Below are positions 1 through 10,504 of a DNA stretch of 64,000 nucleotides, in pieces. The notes under the pieces were generated by a model. The model was not told where the DNA came from and did no database searches. It saw nothing but the letters and a program-made list of their open reading frames with translations. Position numbers and translations under genes: made by a program. The DNA is from Liquidambar formosana. Taxonomy: Eukaryota > Streptophyta > Magnoliopsida > Saxifragales > Altingiaceae. Within the stretch, counting starts at the first letter, position 1; every line of letters starts with the position of its first letter. Where the stretch lies: contig CM077827.1 in NCBI GenBank assembly GCA_039720395.1, positions 17,099,822-17,163,821 of the forward strand, given 5' to 3'.

Positions 1-442
1 ATTAAACTATATACACCCACATACACAAACATAAAATATGTCAATTAATCATAAAAAAACCCTATTTGTAACTAACTCATGAAAACATTCGAACTACAAA
101 TCTCCAACAAGGAATAATTTAGTTCCTATTTGTTATTCAAAAAACAAGTTTCAATAGCTACTTTTGCTTTTAAATCAATTCAAATATTAATTTTCAAGAT
201 TTCCCTTGCGTTGCATCCCAATCATTTTTCATCGGACTGATTATCACAGGGAACTTCTCCTTACAACCAAATCACAGATTTTTTTTGTGCTCTAGGTCAC
301 CGTATAAAAAATAAAATAAAATAAAATAAATGCATTATTAGCATTTGTTTTCTATATCATTCTCCAACTTGGTTAACTCTCAATTAACACACAGACAACT
401 TTCTAGACAACTGGAAGCATCCAAGTCGTGGATTTTTCTCAG

Positions 443-1428
443 CCATTCTACTACACATCATGCAACAACTGCAAGAAAAAAACAGATGCATTGCTTAAAC
501 AAGTATTTACATGCACAGGATGCAGAACTTCTCAATGTATTGCTGTACCAAGGTAAAACTCACACAAACACTGTTAATATAACATTAGTATACCTAAAGA
601 TACACTGCTTTTATCATTACCAATGAATTAATCTCAAACCATCTTACACTAACTTAGCTTTTAACCAATCAACAAAATAAATCTCATATACAGGTGTGTT
701 GTACGACTCCAAGTATTCAACTCAACAACAACCATCGTAGCAACCGCCTTTGGAGAAGTAGCTGAAAAACTACTCCAGATAAAAGTGTCACAACTGCATC
801 AGTACAGAACACAGGTAAAAAACCAATAAACCAGACTCTATTGAACTTCGTTTATTAACTATGTCAACAACAAGAAAATAAACTCTATTACCTCTAAACA
901 CAGGATCCAAATCAGCTGAATGCAAAACTCTTTGAAAAATCTACCAACATTGAGTACCTTCTTCAACTCAAAGCAACTGAGAATTCATTCACAGGGACAA
1001 TCACCAAAAGCTTCACCATTTCACAAGCAATTCTATCAGAAAATGCACTTCCTTACCCGAAGCTGCCACGACTCACCTATGAAAACAACTCTTCCAAGCA
1101 AAGTGCACTGTTACATGCAAAAGAAAGAAAGAGCAAATTAATTGAAACTGAAAAAGAACCTGTTCAAACAAGGTTTCTAGATCATCAATCTCTAGAAGAC
1201 AACCCACTGCCACAATCCATAGAACATGCTGACACAAAGACAGCTTCCACCAGTTCAACAATAGTTCCCAAGATTGAGCAAACTAAAAGCAAAAACACTA
1301 TCCCTCAGTCTGACACCCCTGAGACAACCACAACAGGGTCAAGCTCACCAAATGAGGCAGAACAAGAAGCAACATCAGAAAGTGAAGAAGGAACCGTTAC
1401 ATATACTGATTGTTTGAGTCCACCTTGA
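443..1428 (+). CDS. RPA1-like (replication protein A large subunit, C-terminal) gene, 3 exons, 5' end outside or lost
   Basis: Exons 443-552, 694-814 and 904-1428 with introns 553-693 and 815-903, all GT-AG, give one uninterrupted frame ending at TGA 1426-1428. Exon 1 encodes the four-cysteine zinc ribbon of the third DNA-binding domain of RPA1 (FYYTSCNNCKK, then FTCTGC about 20 residues later). Exon 2 encodes the OB-fold continuation with the family-typical STTTIVATAFGEVAEKLL. Exon 3 completes the fold (174 codons) and adds a long Ser/Thr/Glu-rich acidic tail. RPA1 binds single-stranded DNA in replication and repair; in plants such genes often travel with Helitrons. The sequence before 443 has the look of a splice acceptor (TTTTTCTCAG), so upstream exons are missing from view or are too weak to call. 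The frame is intact through both splice junctions, so this may be expressed. A host RPA paralogue is the alternative to a Helitron gene. Confidence 0.7.
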
Positions 1429-2368
1429 CAAAGAAACAAAAGTCTTTGCTATCTCTGCATAACTCCACCAAGGTTAACTCTTAAGCTACCAGTCTTTTTG
1501 CACACTTCATGATGTACTGCAACAAATTAAAAATAGTGTATCTAAGAACCTCTATGAATTGTATACCCACTTGTTTTTTGTTCCTTTCTGTCACTGTACT
1601 AATTTCTCACCTAACTATTACTACTACCAAAATTATCAATCAACTCTTTTTGTACAAAAGCAACTATATATAAAAAATGAATTAGTCCTCAATCAACTGT
1701 TTTTCTACAAAAATAACTATATATCAAACATGAATTACTGAAAAAAAATTTCACAAAAAATTAGCACTTCCTTAACTAACAGTCAACTTTACTTTCTACG
1801 CCAATATTAAAAATAAAAAAAATAAAAAAAAAAAAGACAAAATAAAAAAAAGACAATACTCAGTATTACCACAACAAAATCTCTCACCAAAATCCTCTTA
1901 CCCAACTGATCAATATCAATATACTCAAAAAATTTAAACTCCAAATTCTTTCTTTTCAAACAACACAAATACTTTCCATAACTTCACACCAACCGTCCTA
2001 ACATCAGTCTCTCAAACCACCACTAAACACCTTCCCTGTTATAAAATGACAACTACTCTTTCTTTCAAAAATGTTTTTACTGGAAACCACCTAAAAAGCA
2101 ACCAAACACTGCAATATAAAATGAATTCAAAATCTATTCAATAATAAAAACTGTCCCTCCTAAAAAAAAAAAAAAAAAAGAAGCATCTTTTTCTCCCTTC
2201 CCCAGGACAACTGTTGCTCCATTTGCACCCATTACGTCTGAAAATTTTTCACTTTCTTTTCATTTTTATTTTATATATATTTTAAGCAAGAAAAAAAGCT
2301 CAAAAAAGCAACCGCGGGACCCAGCAAATTTTCACCACTTCTCAACACTTCACTCTCTATACCTCACG
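1429..2368. other. Non-coding Helitron interior, left piece
   Basis: G-poor sequence following the RPA-like stop codon, with A-rich runs at 1808-1852 and 2162-2181 and no open frame resembling a protein family. It contains only short fortuitous frames. It ends at the gypsy insertion site. Confidence 0.5.
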
Positions 2369-2373
2369 CTCTG
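2369..2373. repeat. Target-site duplication CTCTG, left
   Basis: CTCTG directly precedes the 5' LTR (TGCAGACACC...). The same five bases follow the 3' LTR at 25168-25172. Confidence 0.9.
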
Positions 2374-3015
2374 TGCAGACACCCCATTTTCACCCCCATG
2401 AGATCATGATAGCATTTGGTTAGGTTTAGAAGCATCTAGGAGTACCTAAGCCTTAAAGGACAATTTTGCCCTTTTAAGCCTTAGGAGGATAGGTCATCAT
2501 TGCATGCATATTTTTGTCTCTTTGTTGAGTCCCATCACTTGCATTTAGTTTCTAGGGTCATTTTAGATATGTGTGTCAAATTTGGTTCAATTCCAGATAG
2601 GTTTGGATAGCTAATTAGAACTTTTGCGACTTGAAGGGCAATTTCGTCTTTTACTTCGTATATTTTCCAATTAACTTCCAAATTTGCTCCGGAGAGTTCC
2701 ATTGACCTTAGAATGATGAAATGAGTCTAATTGAAGCGCCAATTTAATTTATTGATAGGTTTGGGATTGGTTCACCACATTACCCTATGCTTAATTGACC
2801 TTTTTTCGGGTAATTGCCTCATGAAAACCCAGCCACTTGACCGTGGTCAGGGATTCTTGGTTCAAGAATATTCTAGGCTTATTCTACATTGAATCCTTGA
2901 AATTTTGGCTTTTGAATCACTCAAATTGGAGTTAAAATGAAGAATTTAAGTCCGTTTGAAGTTAGGAGTCCAAACCGAGTCAGAATCCTCAAAACTGAGG
3001 AAACCTGAGTTCACT

Positions 3016-3094
3016 CTCGGGTGACCGGTTCACCCAACCGGTCCAACTGGTTGGGCCAACCGGTCCAACTGGTTCACCCAACCGGTCACCCGAG
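3016..3094 (+). promoter_or_regulatory. GC-rich inverted-repeat module upstream of LTR promoter
   Basis: Outer arms CTCGGGTGACCGGTT and AACCGGTCACCCGAG are perfect 15-nt inverted repeats. Between them the ACCGGT/AACCGGT hexamer family recurs. The surrounding DNA is AT-rich, so the module stands out. It ends 197 bp before the TATA box. Related modules occur at 15709-15767, 20238-20294, 22464-22542 and, with a different core, 56978-57057. A role as upstream promoter element is inferred from position and recurrence. Confidence 0.6.
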
Positions 3095-3291
3095 CCCTTC
3101 GTCCTGATTTCTCTCTTTTTGAGTTTTTGACGAAATGGGACTCTACTACTCCGATTTTCTGCCTTCTAAAGGACTTCTAAGCCTATTGGGAGGTGGTTTT
3201 GAGTTGTTTAACATTCATGGGATTTAATTACAGCCCTAGATTGATTTTATGGTGAATTAATCCCAACCATTGGTTCATATGGTTGGTTGGT

Positions 3292-3298
3292 TATAAAT
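3292..3298 (+). promoter_or_regulatory. LTR TATA box
   Basis: TATAAAT within TTATAAATGGAGGCTC, preceded by a repeated TTGGTT tract. It is the best core promoter in the LTR and lies about 920 bp from its start, marking a plausible U3/R boundary some 30 bp downstream. The 3' LTR copy is at 22740-22746. Confidence 0.65.
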
Positions 3299-4239
3299 GG
3301 AGGCTCATTCATTAGCATTAGGGACTTTTGGCTTATTTGACACTTCATATTCATAAGAGAGAGAGGAACCACGAGTTTGAACACACCCATATCACTTGGA
3401 GGAGGCTTTCTACTGCAATTTTAAAGGAGAACTAGAAGGGAACCAAGCCAAAGAGAAGGAAGAACGCAGCGAAGACCCTTGCTTTATTGTAAGTCTCCTT
3501 TGCTTTCTTTTACGATTCCTTCTTCTTCTACTCCATTCTCTGGATAATTATGGCTTAGAATTGATTTAGGAATCATATATACTCTATATTTTAGAGTGTA
3601 TATGATTCAAGGATGATGAGAATGCATGTTAGTGGATTAGGATTGCGAATTGTTTGCTGGTAGGATAGTTTCTCCCTTAAGGATAGAGGTACGTTTTGCA
3701 TGAAAAATTAGTTGATGTGTTTAGGCCGTTTTCTCTTCATGGTTCAATTATATGCATGATTTTAAGCATCTTTTGTATAAGACACTTGCTGTGTAAGCCT
3801 CGTCTTCATAGGTGTATGGATGATTATCCTTTTCGAGGATAATTATCGTCCTTAGAGGGTGAGGTTGTGCATAGGTGCTTTCTAGAGTGTGTTTAATTGC
3901 GCTGTGAGTTTCTTTGCATTCTTAGGTATATATTTTACGTAGGATATGTGAAGAAACCATTCATACGGAGTGATTTCTACGCAAAATTATCTCCGGATAG
4001 TTTTACTTAAGAAAACTCGCCGTAAGGATGCTTATTTCACATTCTTACATAAAGTACTTACCTAAGGCATCATGGTAGATTTTCTTTTCATGTTTAGGAT
4101 TATCATATGATATTTTCATCATGGTAATGCATATTTAGCATGTTTTTGATAGTTTTTGTGCATGTTAGGGTGTTTAGAGCATATAGGAGCATATAGGAGC
4201 ATATAGGATATTGTTTTTCTTTTGATTTTTGTTATTTGC

Positions 4240-4570
4240 ATGAGTTTAGGTCATTGTATGCATATTTAGTATTCTGTCCAGATTTGAATTAGGTCTCCTA
4301 ATGATTATTTGAGCATGAATATGAGTGATTTGAGCTTAATAATTGCCTTATAGAATACATAGGGTGATTAATTGATGATTTCTCGATGTTTCGGGATTAT
4401 TTGCATGAGTGTTAGGTCATTATATGCATATTTAGTATTCTATCCAGATTTGAATTAGGTCTCCTAATGATTATTTGAGCATGAATATGGTGGATTTGAG
4501 CTTAATAATTGCCCTATAGAATATATGGGGTGATTAATTGGTGTTTTCTCGATGTTTCGGGATAATTTGC
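4240..4570 (+). repeat. Tandem duplication (~165 bp x2) in LTR
   Basis: Two successive units share GGTCATT(G/A)TATGCATATTTAG, the stretch around TTTGAGCATGAATATG, and an ending TCTCGATGTTTCGGGAT. The same pair occurs in the 3' LTR at about 23685-24015, so the duplication predates this insertion. A small GAGCATATAG triplication lies just upstream (4177-4207). Confidence 0.8.
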
Positions 4571-4689
4571 ATATGGTAAGTGGTTCATGGTAAGTTGTGT
4601 ATGAATTGTTCTCTTCTCCCTCCCTCGGGTTATTGTCTTTACTTTGAATTAGAAGTCCTAAGTTTCCAACTCTCTCAAAATCCTGTTTT

Positions 4690-5215
4690 AATTAGAGTTC
4701 TATCTCTTTTAGAATTCTACTTTTCTTAAACTTCTTTTTTAATTAGAGTTCTATCTCTTTTAGAATTCTACTTTTCTAAAACTTCTTTTTGGATAAGAGT
4801 TCTATCTCTTTTCAAATTCTACCTTTTCTCAAATTCCTTTTTTGGAAATCCTTCTTTTTTTTAAAAACTCTTCTTTTCTTTTAATGGAAACTTAGGGTTT
4901 ATAGTTCATTGTAAAGGGAGTAACCCCTTCTCAATCGAACTATGTGGACTTTGATCCTTACGTCTTTGTATGTAAGGTATGTAGGCGCTCATTTGATGTT
5001 CAAGTCCGCCCTAGGATACTAAGTATCCTAGGTTTTCTTTTTCTTTCTTTTCTTTTCTCTTCTTACCCATTTGTCCATCACATATATGCTAGTGGATAGG
5101 ATGGACCCATGCTTATACATTTATCCATCACATATTTGTTAGTGGATAGGATGGATTTGTTTGCTTGCTCATTTATCCATCACATATTTGCTAGTGGATA
5201 GGATGGATTTGTTTG
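4690..5215 (+). repeat. Short tandem repeats in U5 of LTR
   Basis: Three copies of GAGTTCTATCTCTTTT with AATTCTAC spacing occupy about 4695-4825. Three copies of ATCCATCACATAT...TAGTGGATAGGATGGA occupy about 5070-5212. Both sets recur in the 3' LTR. Confidence 0.75.
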
Positions 5216-5723
5216 TTCATTCTCTCTATCTCTCTACTGCTTTTCATATCTCTCGTATTTGTTCATGGGTGTTTACATGCTTTATGGATGTTTATTGCTT
5301 TATGGATGTTCATGGATGAATGTGGATTATTTATGGATTATTCTTTGCATATGCATGGTGACTAATTAGGAAGTGATTGAAATAGCCCATATAAATTCAG
5401 AGATTCATTTTTGGGGCGATGTGGGTGCTTATAGGATGTTTCCTAGAACCTTCCCACATCGTAACTTAGTCTCCGAATCCTCTCTTGTTTTAATAGACCT
5501 GCTTTTCCTTGATCGGGGTCATGTGTTTGGTTTTCAAAGGTTTTCTTTAAAACTGTTTTTATGGTTTTCCTCTTTTCCTAAAAATGAGGTGGCGACTCCT
5601 TGTTTGTTATGTTTTTGTGAACCTTTTAAAAACCAGATTTTTATTAATTTAAATCTCTACAAGTTTTTTTTAAAAGAAGGGTTCTTCCTTCCTCCCCTGG
5701 ATCGAAACCCGTGGTTCACAGTC

Positions 5724-5740
5724 TGGCGACTCCACTGGGG
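5724..5740 (+). promoter_or_regulatory. Primer-binding site, tRNA-Arg type
   Basis: TGGCGACTCCACTGGGG starts 3 nt after the 5' LTR. It is complementary to the 3' end expected of a plant tRNA-Arg including CCA, the primer used by Ogre/Tat elements. Confidence 0.85.
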
Positions 5741-6669
5741 ATTAGTGGACTAGACTCAAGGAATTTGTATGGGCTAATTTAATTGCTTAAATTAAAATCA
5801 ATCACTTGCATACGCTTGAATGTGTGTTTACTTTATTGCATTGTGTGCGCAATTGCATTTGAATGATAGGTCGATGTATCCTTGCCTTTTTTGATTGGCC
5901 TAGCCTTGACCCCGGTTCCCCTCGTTCTCGGGTGTCATGTTTGCGAAGCTATCAACTCCTCTTGCCACGTATCCTTGGGTTTTACCCTTGGGTATATTAA
6001 ATGGATTAACACGTACCACTTGACTCACGCGGCATCCCTCATGCCACACGTGATAGGTATATGGTTGATTCAAGCAAGTAGGGGACCCTATCCTACCCTT
6101 TTTAGTGCATATAGTGGACTGTCTAGGACACAAGGACCCGCCTAGTTTAAAGTCACCATGCTTGTGGAATGAATGCAGGTACAGAGTGGATGTGTGTTTG
6201 AATGTATGTGTGTATGGAATGAATGTATGTGTGGCATGAATGTGTGTTGTGGGAATGAATGTGAATGGAATGAATGGCAATGCAATTCATGTCATGGTTC
6301 TTTGAGAAGATGATACAAAGCCCTCGATATAGTGATCCGGTTTCTTGTTCTTGAATGCGGTTGGAGATATGAATGAATGCTATGTGGGTGGTTAATTTTA
6401 AGGGGTAACATGACTTTAAAATCAATCGACCTACATCCCTTTAGTATGACCTTCTTACCTAAAGCCCATTGGGCTTATATGGATGAGAGGCCCAACTAAA
6501 GGAATGTTATTGGACCATTACCCGCCTGTTTAAATCAATTGTGGAGACTAAAGGCGCTTTATGTCACTTTGTAACTAAGTATGGGTCATTTGGATGTAAT
6601 AGAGTGCTGGCTTGGACTCGTGACTCTTCAGGCCGTTTGATCAGAGGAAATACTAAACAAGACCTCGCC
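5741..6669 (+). other. Untranslated leader of gypsy element
   Basis: No protein-family ORF; in particular the extra ORF of legume Ogre elements is absent. The stretch 6165-6290 is a low-complexity tract of TGAATG / TGTGTG words that creates spurious frames on the other strand. The open frame that becomes gag extends back to 6541 but without an ATG until 6670. Confidence 0.6.
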
Positions 6670-9600
6670 ATGGATGATACTTTTGCATTGAATAACCCGG
6701 CTACACCTGAGGGGACATCTGTTTCTGGGACTCCTGCGGATCCACGAAGAATTGAGAGGCTATTGAATGATATACTTAGGAAGTTGGAAGAGGTATCAGT
6801 GAAGTCTGAAACCGCAATAAGAATGGCACAAGAGATCAACAACCGAACCCCTGTCCTCATCCACAATGTTCCTACAGATCATGCCATACCCGACACTCAA
6901 GTCCCCATTGTCCATAATCAATCCAACCCATCTGCCCAAGCTGGAGGCCAAGCCCAAAATCCACCACCCCCACATACTCAATCATCACCTCAAAATCCAC
7001 CACTTCCATATACTCAACCTCCACTACAAAACATCCCCATTTACACCCAATCATCCACTTTCATCCCTACCACTGAAAACCCTCTTGTGAATGATGACCA
7101 AAAGATGATGGTTGCAAGGATGTTGGCTTTGGAGAAGACTTTGAAAGGCATTCGCCGTGCTGATGATTTTGTGGATATCCACACTCTTTCTCTCTTCCCT
7201 CAAGCGAGATTGCCTACTTCATTCAAGATGCCAGAATTACAGAAGTTTGATGGAACGGGTTGCCCTAAGACTCACTTGAAAATGTATGTCCAAGCAATGC
7301 AACCTCGTGGTGCTTCTAAGGAATTAATGGCCCAATTATTCCATGAATCACTTAGCACTTCATCGCTGCATTGGTTTCTGAGTTTGGATGAGTCAAAGAC
7401 TAGAACATGGGAAGACGTGTGCAGAGAATTTACCGATCACTACAAGTACAACACGGAGGTCGATGTGACAAGGAGAGACTTGGAGACTACCAAATAGGCA
7501 GCAAATGAATCTTTCTCTTCCTACATCACTAGGTGGAGGAAGAAAGCTTCTAAAATGTTCGATAGGCCTAATGAAGAAGAACAGATACGAATGGTAGTCA
7601 AGAACCTATTGCCTATATATCACAAGCACTTGTTCGCTCATCACTTCCCCACTTTTAAAGCTCTGATTAGCTCTGGGACACAAATGGAAGATGCCATAAT
7701 TGATGGCACCCTTAAAGTTGAAGATCCTTCAAGATTTCGTCGGATAGGGAACAATAGAAAGGCACCCGCTGAAGTGAATGCAATCGCTCCACAACAGCCA
7801 TGGAACATTGGCAACAATTCTACTCCTCATCAGTTCTCTGATTTGTATGCACCACTAGACAAGGTTTATGAAAGATTGAAAGCAAGGGGCATCTTCAAAC
7901 CTCTAGACCCAATACCTCCACCAAATCCATTGCCTAGGTGGTACAACGAAAATGATTACTGCCATTTCCATCAATCCGAAGGCCATAGAACAGACCGTTG
8001 TGTCCGCCTCAGACATGAAATACAAGACCTCATTGACAAAAAGATCATAGGCCCACCTACTCCTCCTAACCGTCCCAATGTCACTCAAAATCCTTTGCCA
8101 TCCCACAATCCATCCCCTACTTCTAATGTCAATGCAATAGAAGACAATTCACCTCGCTCACCTCGACCCATTCGCCATTACACCACTTTGCCTATGAGTC
8201 TCACCAATGTATTTCACCATTGCAAGAAAAGAGGCCTTATCACTCCCCTTCCACTTCAGTTTTCACTTGTCACTGACCCATCATTTTGCCTATACCATAG
8301 AAAATCTGGCCATGATACTGAGGATTGCACCTTGCTAAAGAAAGTGGTCCAAGACTTGATTGATGAGAGAGTTCTGATAGTTCCGCAGCCAAGTCCATGC
8401 GAAGTGCCTACATTGTTGCCCACCCTACATGAAGAAAACATGCAAGAGATCAATATGCTAGAATGGGCAAATCCCGAGAAGAAGCCTATGGGGAAAGAAA
8501 AGGTTGTTGAAAAGGAAATGTCGAAGAAGCCAAGTAAGCCTCGAAAGTCATTTCAGCAACAATTGAAGGAAAGGTATGATGCCGGAGACCCTGAAGTGGG
8601 TTTATTGGGGGAACCATCTGGGAAGTTTGACTTTTATGTTCTCTATACTGCACCGCCTCCAATAACCATTCCTGTTCGTGCAACCGGATGGGGAAATCCA
8701 TGGGAAGATGAGCAACCAACAGAGAAATCCCCAGTCCATGCAACCGGATGGGGAAAATCCTTGAAAGAAGAACAATCGACAGAAAAATCTCTAATACAAG
8801 AGGTAGATATGCTTGAATGGGGAGACATCATGGGAGAATCTGGTAGCGAAGAAGTAAATGATCTGTGGGCAGACTCTGAAGAAGTTGATCACTTGACTAG
8901 GGGCGGTCGTCACTTCAAACCGTCCTACCTTGAGAATGAAAATCCAGTGGAAGCACTAGAGAAGGGGCAAAGACCTGAAATCTACGATGAAGAGGATGAA
9001 GTCCTAAAGCAACTGAAAAAGACTCAAGCCAACATTACCATATGGGGATTGCTTATGGCTTCTCTCAAGCACCGTCAAACTATGCTTAAGCTCTTGAACC
9101 ATGTCCAAGTACCCATCGATACTTCACCGGAAGGATTGGTGAGTCTTATAACCCCTGTCGAGAAAGCAGCTACCATAATCTTCACGGAAGCTGATTTTCC
9201 AAAAGGGAGGAAAGATCATGTGCAAGCCTTAAACATAACTGTTGATACCTTAGGGAAACGGGTTCCCACTGTCCTTATTGACAATGGTTCTGCTTTGAAT
9301 GTGTGTCCACTTCGTACTGCTACATCTCTTGGGTTGGGACCCACAGATTTTGTGCCATCTGGGCAATCAGTAAGAGCATATGATAACACAAGAAGGGAGG
9401 TGATTGGTATGGTGACCTTACCATTAATCATAGGACCGGCAGAGTTCGATGTCGAATTCCAAGTTCTCGATGTTCCTGCCTATTTCAATCTCTTGCTAGG
9501 TCGACCATGGATCCATCCAAATGGGGCCATCCCATCATCCTTGCACCAAAAAGTTAAGTTCCCCTACAAAGGATCTATTGTGACCCTACAAGGAGACTAT

Positions 9601-10367
9601 GAATTTACTGCTAGTCAAGTGTCAAGAATCCCCATTTGTGAGATCAAGCATGATCCTTCAGATATGCCGTTGTCAGGATTTGAATATGTGCAGGTTATCA
9701 ACTCAGCACCCGCAGGCAGAGAACTTATCCCGCTAGACTTTTCACCACATGGGAACTTGCGTGTTGCTGAAATCATGAAGATCATGGGTTTCTTCCCTGG
9801 CATGGGAATGGGACCAAGGCACCGAGGAATCTCAGAGCCAATTAAGCACCAATCAGCCTCGCATACCTTTGGCTTGGGATATAAGCCAACACAAGCAGAT
9901 TACAAGGAACAAGCACGACTGAGAAAAGAGAAAGAAATTGCTAAAGCTCGCAGGCACACTGTTATTCATCCGTTTAACCCTTACAAGCCAACCTTGAATG
10001 GGTGCTTTGTGAAAGAGGGGGAAGATTTCCCATATTGTGGTTTTTCGGAGCCTACTTATGTGGAGTCCATTGGAGCTAGAGTCCCAGGATTTGAGATCTT
10101 CTTTGAGACCGAGTGGTATCCGATCACAGCAACCATGGTTGAGGATTCAGCAATAGATAGCGACAGAGAAGAAGAGGATTGGGCAGACAGCATGGATTCA
10201 GAGGTTATGGGCCAATTGTTTTCAGAATGTGTGCTAGCCATTAAAGATTGTGAAGAGGATCCAGTTCCAGCATTCCAGACAGTCAGCGAGCCACTTCAGA
10301 ATTGGTACACCGAAGGATCCCCCGTTCTTGTTCCAAGGAAAGAAGAGTCTAAGCCAGTAGAGACTAT
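6670..10367 (+). pseudogene. gag-pro: gag-protease of Tat/Ogre-type element, one in-frame TAG
   Basis: The first ATG of the frame is 6670 (MDDTFALNNP). The gag capsid region is near 7100-7750. Two zinc-knuckle-like motifs of the form C-x2-H-x4-GH-x4-C lie near 7955-8005 and 8288-8330. A retroviral-type aspartic protease with active-site IDNGS is at about 9277-9291, followed by LLLGRPWIH. A glycine-rich G-patch-like stretch (MGFFPGMGMGPRHRG) is near 9775-9820. Gag packages the RNA and the protease cuts the polyprotein. TAG at 7495-7497 (AAA-TAG-GCA) breaks the frame and fits a CAG-to-TAG transition. Translation without splicing ends at TAG 10369-10371; splicing at 10367 leads into the RT frame. 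Readthrough of the first TAG cannot be excluded but the second TAG in pol argues for decay. Confidence 0.88.
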
Positions 10368-10504
10368 GTAGGTTTTCTTTTGAGTCTTGAGTCAGCAAAC
10401 AATCAATCTTTGTTTAAGTATTTCATTTGTTGAGTCATTTAGAGTTGTCTTAAGTATGGTTTTGTCTTCAATTAGTGATTGGTACTTTCTTTGTTTTCTC
10501 GCAG
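10368..10504 (+). other. Intron between protease and reverse transcriptase
   Basis: Donor GTAGGTTTTC and acceptor TTGTTTTCTCGCAG bound a T-rich 137-nt intron. Exon 1 ends with two bases (AT) and exon 2 begins with A plus the RT frame (DYIHCLRAF...), so splicing restores one frame exactly. The unspliced gag-pro stop codon TAG (10369-10371) overlaps the donor. An intron here is a known hallmark of Ogre/Tat elements. Confidence 0.8.

Larger units (their letters stand above)
2374..5720 (+). repeat. 5' LTR of the Tat/Ogre-type element
   Basis: Starts TGCAGACACCCC and ends GTGGTTCACA. It holds a GC-rich inverted-repeat module (3016-3094), a TATA box (3292-3298), and a long R/U5 region of about 2.4 kb with internal duplications. 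Near its end, U5 carries a 10-base copy of the primer-site core (5590-5599). The LTR is directly followed by the primer-binding site. Confidence 0.92.

Noticed and set aside
5724..5740. tRNA gene near the gypsy LTR
   Set aside because: Only the 3'-end complement is present, i.e. a primer-binding site; no cloverleaf sequence. No tRNA or rRNA gene seen elsewhere.
5373..5753. 126-codon plus-strand frame at the end of the 5' LTR, repeated at 24820-25188
   Set aside because: It lies in U5, has no recognisable domain, and ends differently in each LTR; a fortuitous frame.
5900..6425. Minus-strand frames rich in His/Ile/Thr in the gypsy leader
   Set aside because: They come from the TGAATG/TGTGTG low-complexity tract, not from a gene.
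7495..7497. TAG in gag as a programmed readthrough site
   Set aside because: A second identical CAG-to-TAG type change in RT (11244) and a TAA in the antisense ORF favour decay; no readthrough signal is evident.
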